DNA from: Stephanodiscus triporus
Lineage: Eukaryota; Bacillariophyta; Thalassiosirophyceae; Thalassiosirales; Thalassiosiraceae
Length of the DNA: 25,009 nucleotides
Reading direction: 5' to 3'
NCBI GenBank assembly: GCA_036939755.1
Contig: JALLAZ010000087.1
Span: 1 to 25,009, forward strand
In this document: positions 17,901 through 25,009 of the stretch, one piece after another
Layout: each line of letters starts with the position of its first letter
Numbering within the stretch: position 1 is the stretch's first letter
Made by a program: the position numbers and the translations under genes
Notes under the pieces: model-generated
What the model saw: the letters and a program-made list of their open reading frames with translations, nothing else
Databases searched by the model: none
Told to the model about the DNA's origin: nothing

Positions 17901-18238
17901 CGGCGAAAGGTATGTTTTGTGTTCTCTTGGCGCGTTTGAGCTCTTTCTCCTCTTATTCAGCATTCGTCGCACTCATTCAATTACTGCAACAAAATTAAGT
18001 CGAAGCAGAATTGATCTATATTATCGGCATGTTGGAGTATATTGTAGCTCGGACAAGTTCCAAAGAAGTCATGTCACTCTCAGTTAGGCGGAGAAATGGA
18101 TTTTTGGACGAACAAGGGGTGATCTCCACAGGTTGTTTTCTCAATCTTCACTGTGGTCATAACAATCAGTACTCTTTGGAAGAACGCAGGCAGCTTATTG
18201 CCTTGATTCGCAGGTCTTGCGGTGATTCTGTGCTGTAA
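14998..18238 (+). CDS. membrane-anchored alpha/beta hydrolase (ABHD16/ABHD17-like lipase candidate), two introns
   Basis: Exon 1 ends at 16544, intron 1 is 16545-16629 (85 nt, GTGAGT...TAG), exon 2 is 16630-17909, intron 2 is 17910-17999 (90 nt, GTATGT...AAG) and exon 3 is 18000-18238. From the first in-frame ATG this gives 1021 residues. Two transmembrane helices follow at about residues 50-68 and 72-95 (FLLLYVVLIVIWVPLNLL, then MGVCLVIFATIVHAG), then a long Ser/Gly/Asp-rich region. The hydrolase core starts VLYCNPNAGLVEV, is joined over intron 1 to WTEFYIDHGYDVYLFNYAGY, and continues with the nucleophile elbow HGESIGGMA (Ser codon at 16898), acid DSADEII (Asp at 17141) and, in exon 3, His of LHCGHNN (18158). 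The layout of two N-terminal helices plus a late hydrolase domain resembles ABHD16 phospholipases; the true start is uncertain and the substrate is unknown. Confidence 0.72.
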
Positions 18239-18697
18239 AATATTAATAAAACAATATCACATCAACATATGTTGAGGAATTTCATCACCAAACCTTTAAA
18301 TACTACCCGACTCCATATCACTTTTATCTCTTCAACTGATGGGGATACAATGTCAATCAGATGCATTATCCAAAGAAAAAAATCCTCAAGGCACATATTC
18401 TAGCTCTACACCAATAAACCAAATGCATGGTCTGAAGACATACGTCATGGTTTAATCTTATGTTTTGATTAATCCTTTGCCACCGTCATTGGCTGAGCAT
18501 ACTAGGTTACTCTCCTGCTTTCCGAGTATGTGATTTTGTGTGGGTGCCAGAACAGTAAGACAAGTTTCTCAGTAACCTCGACATGACTTGACGTTAGTGT
18601 GGCCTTGTCAGTGGGACGCCGTTGAGTGTTTAGATAGCGTCATCGTGCTAGTTGATGGCAAAAATTCATCACAGAAGAGCTAGTTGTGGCTGCAGTA
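18239..18697. other. convergent 3' region, no gene seen
   Basis: These 459 bp of AT-rich sequence lie between the hydrolase stop (+) and the stop of the large GHKL protein (-). attaataaaac just after the hydrolase stop could serve as a polyadenylation signal. I find no frame, RNA gene or strong repeat worth naming. Confidence 0.6.
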
Positions 18698-21600
18698 TCA
18701 AAGTTGAGATAATCGTTTTGCAAACTCAGGAAGGTATAACGCCGCAATGCTCTCTGTGAAGCTTCCGTGCTCCTTGTTGTGAGCAGTGACAAGATTGTGA
18801 GCAAGCTCATGAGCAAAAGTCAAATACCAGTATGAGTAGCATGCTGCAACGTCGGCTCTATTTCGATGAAGAGCACAAAAAAATCGCAAGTTGAAGTATA
18901 ATGCCTTGTTTGCATTAAATGCGATTGTACTGCCGTTGGGATCATAATATATCGCAACCGTTGCAAGATTCAGGTTGAAAACAGATGCGATATGCTGAAT
19001 GATAACAGCGAAATCCTCCACTGCATCGAAGTTGTCAGCAAGAAAACCGCCGTTGCTTGTTGCGGTAAATACCTGTATTCCATTCCGTGACTTATAATTG
19101 CCGTGTGGACCTTTGAAAGCGTGGATATTCTGCGCTGGAATGACTTCACACCCATCAGTTCCACGCTCGAGTCCCTGAGGCAGGTGATTGAGAACGGTTT
19201 CTGGGGAACTCACGCCTGAATTATCCACCGATCGGGAGGCTTGAACTGCTTGATTCAGCATCGTTTCAAGCGACTTTTGAGTAGTGACATCGCGTTCGGG
19301 TGAGGCGGGTGTGTTGCTTTCTGCGGTATGAGAGAAGCTATTTGGATGCTCATGTGTGATTCGTTTGCCTCCACTTCCGACAGTTTGATTTAGTCCTCTT
19401 AATACTTTGCCCATCAGGCCGGACTTTTTCTTTTGCATGGGCTTGGTATAGGCGTTGTGAGCATTACTGTCACTGATACTACCATTTCCCATCACAGTCT
19501 GAGATGACAAAGTATTGCTATCAGTTTCCGAATTATTCGTATTGAGTTCTTGCGCTTCATCCTTGCCAGGAGGGGGCATTTCTGCAGCCAAAAGGTTGGC
19601 AACTTCTCGTGCCTTTTCTCTCGTCGGATTTGAACCAAGCAATCCTCTGATCACATCGGAAGGACAATACGGAAACATTTGTTTTAGAATGGTCTCAAAT
19701 CCCTCTTCGCCTTTAATTCCATGTTGCGCATCAGTGGTTTCGGGCGATTTGCCTTTGACAATACTCTTCGTAGCTTTCACATGCTGTGGAGGTGATGGGG
19801 ATAGCGTTTGTCCATTGAAACTACTCTTAGTGGCTTCCATAGCTGGTGGCTTCGAAATAGGGCGCAAAATGCGATCAACAGGAAAACCTCTGTACCGTAG
19901 AGTTTCTAACGGTGACTCCAGCAACTGACTCAGGAGCAGCGCGTCTTCCAATTGGCACCTCTCCAGGATAAGGGCGCCGATAGCCGACGCAATGTCAAAC
20001 CAATCTGGGTTTGTTGTTACGTACAGAGTAGTCTTCTGCGAAGTTCGTTGTTTGGAACAGCATGTCACTTTGAGGAGTTTCGATGAACGCTCAAAAGTAT
20101 ACTTCCCCAAAATAACATCCACCTGAATGATTTCTAGATGCTGCTCATCAATCATTTTGGCGGCATTCGATGCAAGAGGACGCGAAGAGTTCGTCGGCGA
20201 CAGTAGGAGAGGTCGTCGTTCCCGCAACCTGGTCGCCAGAGATCTCGTGAGGGCGGTGTCTTGATAGGTCTTTCCTTGCAGCTCAAAATCTTTCTTTACC
20301 ATTTCTGAGACATATCTTGACCCAATTTTGTTATAAAATTCTTCCAGAGTCTGAACAATAGAAAGGGATGACGGAAGTATTAAGGCGAACAAGGTGTGAG
20401 ATACTTCTGTCAGGCGGGAGATTTCGTGTGTGAGTTACGTCACGAACCTGCTCCATAGGGGCTACAAGCATGGGGAATTGGCGCCTGAGGAAAGAGTTGT
20501 CGACAATATAGATATCCTCCGCTCGGGCGAGAATATATTGAGCCTTTTGTTCATTTTCTTTGCCTTCGTTCCCGCCTATTACTTCTTCGTCAACGACCAA
20601 GTAACCTAAGAGAAAAGGACTGGAACTGATTCGCGTTGAGACCTGCTTGAATGGAGGGTCAGATGCAATACGATGGAGTACTGACTTGTACATATGCTCC
20701 CCTTGATAGGAAGAAAACCGTTGAACGAAGAGGGGTCGACGTGAGAGCCAAATCGACCAAGGGGGCACACATGGCGATAGTGGCTGAGAAATTGGAGTAT
20801 CACTAAAAAATAAACTGTAGCTCACCAAGAAGGTCTAGTGTTTCGTCCGGCTTCTCTATCATAAGCTCAAAAATTTCTTGTAGTGACGGCTCTGACTTGA
20901 CGCCCACAAGGGAAAGGAAGGCGTTGTACCGGATTTGCTTGAAAAGTATGGCTGTAAGTTTTTCGTGGTCATCCTCAGACTTCGTCTCTGTTGATGCTGT
21001 TTCTCTCTTGAAAAAGATTTGCGATGGGAGGAGAAACTCAACTCCTCCTCTGATTTCACACGGAATGAATGCTTTCTTGGCCAGTGCTACTAAATCCCTC
21101 TTCTCAAAATCGTTTGTGCGTGTAGACAGATATGCAAACACAGCATCAAAAAGCGACAATATTTTTTTGTTTAGCTTCTCCCATTCGTTATTATCCTTGC
21201 AACCATGTTGTTTCTCAAAATGATATAGTTTGCTTTTCGAAATGTTGACCAATTCTATCAGACGTTCTATCAACACCGGACAAGATGGATCCTTGCTGCA
21301 TTGAGTTCTGGTGGCAACATGAATCGTGTCGAGCTGAGGATCGAGCGTGCTGAATCCCATTATGAGAGCACTCGGATTGTAGTAGCACGCTAAGCAGTGG
21401 CATATCAGGGTAAAGTGGTGCAACATCAGCAAACACAGATTTGAAGATTGAAATGAAAAACAAGGATTTACTAACTCACACAATGGAGACTGCATCTCCC
21501 TGATGACATCACCAGTCTCCAAATTCTGTCTGATGCATGGCAAGAACTTCACCCTCTTGTATTGTGAGAACTCTCGCTCATAAATCCCATTAGGACGGCC

Positions 21601-24600
21601 TAACCGTTGAGTCAAAAACATAAGTGCCGCTTCATAAACTTTCTCGTCCCCTTTTGTACATTCTTTCTCCATAAAATTCATCACGGATTGTAGGGGCGGA
21701 TCCACCCTGACACCTAGTTTTATCAGGAAATCACGATGCGCTTTCGACATTCCTTCCGATGCTGGCCATTGGAGGAATTGTACAAAAGGAAATATTTCTA
21801 AGCTTTTATCCTTAAAAAATAGCTCGGCAGGGGCATACATATGCGTTTGGTCGTTTTCAGCTGGTAAGTATTGGGTTGAGCGGAGCTTGACCAAGTCAGC
21901 GGTACTTAGATCGGCCTCGAGGAGATACTTTATTAGAGGCTTTGGATTTGTGTTCCAGCGTAAAGTGTCGAGATGAAGGAAGAGAAACTCGATTGAAATA
22001 GAAGTTCTCTATTGGCAGCGCATTGAGAGGAAGGGTGGTAAGTAAGTGTGTGCGACTAACACAGCTACATGTGTTGTGACAATGGCAATAGACTCAAAGG
22101 TAACTTACCACCCCCAATGCTAGCAAGAAAGCATCTGACACCCCAGCTTTTGACAATCTCTTGGAGACTTTGTGAAAAACTCCTACGCCTGCAAATGCAC
22201 TCAAATCTGAAGTCGGCAAGTAAAGCTCTTTGGGGATCGCAGTCTGGTGCTCAGGCGAGGCAGACTTGCCATCGTCGTCATCAAAGGGAATGACGATCCC
22301 GTCAAGTGGTAACAGCTCAACGAATCGTCTCCTTGCCACGAGGCCGTCTAGCGAATCGAAATGCTTTCCCAGAGTTGCCAAGGCCTTAATGTTTATTCCC
22401 CCCGGTATTCCCTTAACCAGGCAAGGATGATGCGCGATAAAAGAAGACCAGATATCGAACGGCAACGATGTGAACCAGTCGCGAAACACATCATTCTCCA
22501 GAGTGCGCATTCCGATCTCCTTTTGAAGCGAGGGCGGAAATGTCGTTTCTGGAAGCGGCAGTTCGAGGAGATGCTTCGGCGTAAAGTATAGAATCGAATC
22601 CAACCTGTTCACCTTAACCAGCTGCACATCGTCGGTCGTGGCGGTAGATGATCGTCCGATATTCTCCTTCGCTAATTCGTACTTGACAGCCTCTTTCAAT
22701 CGCAGACCACACTTTTCCATCGGTCGCTCGACCCGACAAACCTTCGGCCACCACTTAAGCAATCGAATGCACGTTTTCTCATCTAACACCTGACTCTTCA
22801 ACGAAGTGATCAAATCATCGATTGTCAAACGAGGGACATTGGCAATCAACGTGTGGTATTCCCTCGCATTCTCCAGCATTATGCGACGTACGACGTTGGA
22901 GAATCCGAAAGCTTCCATCCCATCTACACGGAAAGTGAATTGCGATCGACGTTAGATGAGGGGGGCGGGGGCTCATTCAAAAATCACAGAGTACACGATA
23001 TCTCACGATTGGGAAGCTTCGCCTCACTGCCGCGCATCACCCCTCCGATGGTCAAAACCGGCGGAGAAGACGACGGTAGGCACCTGGTGAAACCCCTTGC
23101 CAGACATTGCCCGACCAGGGAGTCGGGCGTGGAAGGACGGGGGCAGAAAGATCTCATCAACAATATCGCGTCGCGTTCCTCGAGGGACAGCGGCCGGTCG
23201 TCCGACGGGTTCAGCAGTTCCAACGTCTCGTCGTCCTCGCCGAGTATCTCCTGAACGGGCCTGATCGCCTCGGCCACCGTGTTGCGCACCCCCCGCGCCA
23301 TGAAAGAGGCGAAGCCGAACAAACTGGACGATATCGTGCCGGACTTCCGGCCGTCCCCCTGCGCCGTCGTCGGTCCTACGTCGTTGTTCGCGGATTCATC
23401 GCCCTCCTCCCTCCCGTCCCCGTCGTCGTCCTCCTTCTTCTCCTCCCCCCACCTCTCCCTCTCGTCCCTGCCCTCCTCCCACGACGTGCCGATCCGACCC
23501 ATCGCGTTCTCGAGCACGAGCCTCATCAGTATGCCGCACATCTCGAGCAGTTCGCAATTGTACTCCCGCAGCGCGCGATCGACGAAGTCGATCGCCTCGC
23601 GTTCGACCGTCGGCAGGAGGGGAGCGGCGACGTGTATGCCGAATCCGGTGGTCTGCGACGTGCGGAATCCGATGAAGATCCGTCCGGAGCCGGGCGATGG
23701 CGCGAACGAGTCGGCGACGAGATCGGCCCCGGATCGCTTCTCGCTCTTCCTCGACTTCTTGGATCGCGATCGCGACGCGGTCGTCGTCGTCGCGACGTCC
23801 TCCGTCCCGCGGAGGTCGTCGCCGTCGTCGTCGTCGTCGTCGTTCGCGGCGTCGAGCAGGACCCGGACCACGAGCTCCCTCGGCGGCCTCTTCTTCGTCA
23901 CCCTGACCATCCTGGACTCGACGTTCGCCGGTATGGCGGTATTAACGCGCGCCGAGGCGTATCGCGCGAGCACGGCCGACGTCTCGCCTCGCAGCGCGAC
24001 CGACAACCGCACGGACGTCTGGACGAGCTCCGCGCCCTTCCCGAAAACGAACATCCCCGTGGACGACGACGTGACTGCGCCGTCGTTCTTCCACCACGAC
24101 GACGACCGCGGCGGCACGATGGCGTGCGATTCCAGTATCGTCTTCTCGACGTTCAGGACCAGGGCGCGATCGACGTACACCCGCACGGAATTCAGGCACG
24201 TCGTGAACGTCAACGACGCGGCGAGGAAACGACCGAACTCAACCATGTCGGGGATCGGATACGGATCCCGCGACGGCATGACGAAGGACGTCCAATTCCT
24301 GCCCTCGCCGAGCTGGTGTCCACCGTCGACGTCCGACGACGACGACGTTGACGTTATCGTCGACGGCGCGTTCCCCGTCTTCGTCCAGAGCGTGTCCCCC
24401 CTCCAGAAGAACGCCATCGCCTCCTCCTTCCCCCGTTCGCCGCTAACGACCAACGGCTCCTCGCACACGCTGAACATGGTGTATGCCCCGACGCCGAACG
24501 CTCCCACCTTCGTCTCGTCGGGATTGCCCTCGGCGATCTTGCGCAATCTGGACCAATCCTCATGTCGGAAGGGCAGGCCGTCGTTGCGGTAGGTCACCTG

Positions 24601-24619
24601 CGTCACGAGCGGGGATCCG

Positions 24620-24655
<36 letters not shown>

Positions 24656-24843
24656 AACGACGAAGAAGAAGAAGAAGTGGACGACGAGGATCCGACGGCG
24701 GCGTCGTGATCGTTAGATGGTCGGGAGCAGCGTTCGGCGTCGTTGGTGACGATGACTATCTCTGCGATCGTGGCCTCCGCGTCGTTCGAATTCTGGAGCA
24801 ATTCGCGATACACCGCGCCCTCGCTCGCGTATCGCGCGAGTAT
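18698..24843 (-). CDS. DUF3684/sacsin-like GHKL-ATPase protein with CUE-like segment and C-terminal HELAH motif (5' end outside window)
   Basis: Six exons can be joined with consistent phase: 24843-23007, 22923-22109, 22008-21480, 21389-20826, 20701-20448 and 20350-18698. The introns are 83, 100, 90, 124 and 97 nt, and 1883 residues are visible. The N-terminal exon carries a GHKL/Hsp90-type ATP-binding domain: N-box YRELLQNSNDA, then RNDGLPFRHEDWSRLRKIAE and the glycine lid GAFGVGAYTMF. This wording matches the fungal/algal DUF3684 proteins and, more distantly, sacsin. The middle carries DUF3684 blocks (PNHGMEAFGF, NVVRRIMLENAREYH, SSPFLLGYLVVDE, LEEFYNKIGSRY). The last exon adds a CUE-like segment (FETILKQMFPYCPSDVIRGL, about 19717-19572) and ends HELAHNLVTAHNKEHGSF, an HExxHxxxxxH zinc-binding pattern at 18811-18779. 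A chaperone-like ATPase with ubiquitin binding and perhaps peptidase function is inferred. The first exon is missing beyond a probable acceptor CAG at 24846-24844. Confidence 0.85.
24619..24680 (-). repeat. trinucleotide repeat coding for a poly-Ser tract
   Basis: (GAC)n on the plus strand, about 10 units, then a (GAA)n stretch. On the coding strand this gives TCG/TCT Ser codons, forming a Ser-rich loop between the N-box and the next ATPase motif of the GHKL protein. Similar triplet runs occur in the hydrolase gene at about 15606-15645 (Thr) and 15975-16000 (Ser). Confidence 0.8.
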
Positions 24844-24977
24844 CTGTCCGACCGGGACGGACGAGAAAAAGAGAAGAGGGGAGAATGCAAAAAAAGAAAC
24901 GGGGAGGGGGGGGGGATGATGAGGATGATGCCCGAAAAAAACGATTATTTCGTCGAAAAGTTCCGACGCGCGCGCGT

Positions 24978-25002
24978 GGGGGGGGGGGGGGGGGGGGGGG
25001 GG
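24978..25002. repeat. run of 25 G beside an alternating CG tract
   Basis: Uninterrupted G from 24978 to 25002, directly after cgcgcgcgcg-type alternation at 24967-24976. It lies upstream of exon 24843 of the GHKL gene, in an intron or 5' region. The rest of 24844-24977 is pyrimidine-rich on the gene strand and fits a splice-acceptor tract. Confidence 0.85.
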
Positions 25003-25009
25003 AGAACAA

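Noticed and set aside
18011..18238. Separate small gene of 75 codons
   Set aside because: It has no ATG at its start. Joined by phase to 17909 it supplies the missing catalytic His of the hydrolase, so it was treated as exon 3.
20704..20828. Continuation of the GHKL gene through this stretch as coding sequence
   Set aside because: A GTGAGC donor at 20825 and a pyrimidine-rich tract ending in AAG at 20702 restore phase. They join LDLLG to EHMYKSV in keeping with the family, whereas reading through gives a stop or a wrong frame.
23107..24592. Two long plus-strand frames (414 and 437 codons) opposite the GHKL gene
   Set aside because: They lie fully antisense to an exon with clear ATPase motifs. 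Their Arg- or Ser-rich composition is what TCG/CGA-rich DNA yields in other frames.

Overview
The window looks like nuclear DNA from a photosynthetic stramenopile, most likely a centric diatom. Four things suggest this: eukaryotic genes with short GT-AG introns (83-221 nt), a decayed Ty1/copia element of the kind common in diatoms, a UFD1-like protein with an N-terminal signal peptide followed by a Ser/Thr-rich leader (as in the protein-import machinery of complex red-derived plastids), and a small secreted Lys/Ser-rich repeat protein. The organism assignment is inference from gene content; no rRNA or species marker is present.

Layout. Positions 1-3352 hold the 5' part of a degenerate copia element on the minus strand: probable LTR, gag, protease, pre-integrase, integrase and the linker before reverse transcriptase. 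It is broken by frameshifts and stops, and the RT/RNase H end lies off the left edge. A tRNA-Tyr(GTA) gene with a 19-nt intron follows at 3421-3512. Ten protein genes then alternate strictly in strand: quinone-oxidoreductase-like MDR protein (+, 3746-4804); PSMD9/Nas2 proteasome chaperone (-, 5135-6291, one intron); a repeat protein with WLSxAFKK boxes (+, 6575-8074); METTL7-like methyltransferase (-, 8426-9286); UFD1-like protein with signal peptide (+, 9457-10640, one intron); HU/IHF-like protein with a presequence (-, 11227-11948, one intron); ZC2HC1-type zinc-finger protein (+, 12368-12862); secreted KMSMP-repeat protein (-, 13204-13849, one intron); membrane-anchored alpha/beta hydrolase (+, about 14998-18238, two introns); and a very large DUF3684/sacsin-like protein with a GHKL ATPase domain, a CUE-like segment and a C-terminal HELAH zinc motif (-, 18698-24843, at least six exons, 5' end outside the window).

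The alternation means every pair of neighbours shares either a short divergent promoter or a convergent 3' region. No pathway-level operon logic is expected in such a genome. Protein quality control nevertheless recurs (PSMD9 for proteasome assembly, UFD1 for Cdc48-dependent extraction or import, and the GHKL/CUE/HELAH protein), as does lipid or membrane chemistry (METTL7-like, alpha/beta hydrolase).

Composition is uneven. The 5' exons of the last two genes (about 14.5-16.5 kb and 23.0-24.8 kb) are GC-rich and dominated by TCG/GAC-type triplets, whereas their 3' exons (16.6-22.9 kb) are much more AT-rich. Both switches fall at introns. Exon boundaries were assigned by eye from splice signals, phase and family fit, not from transcript data.
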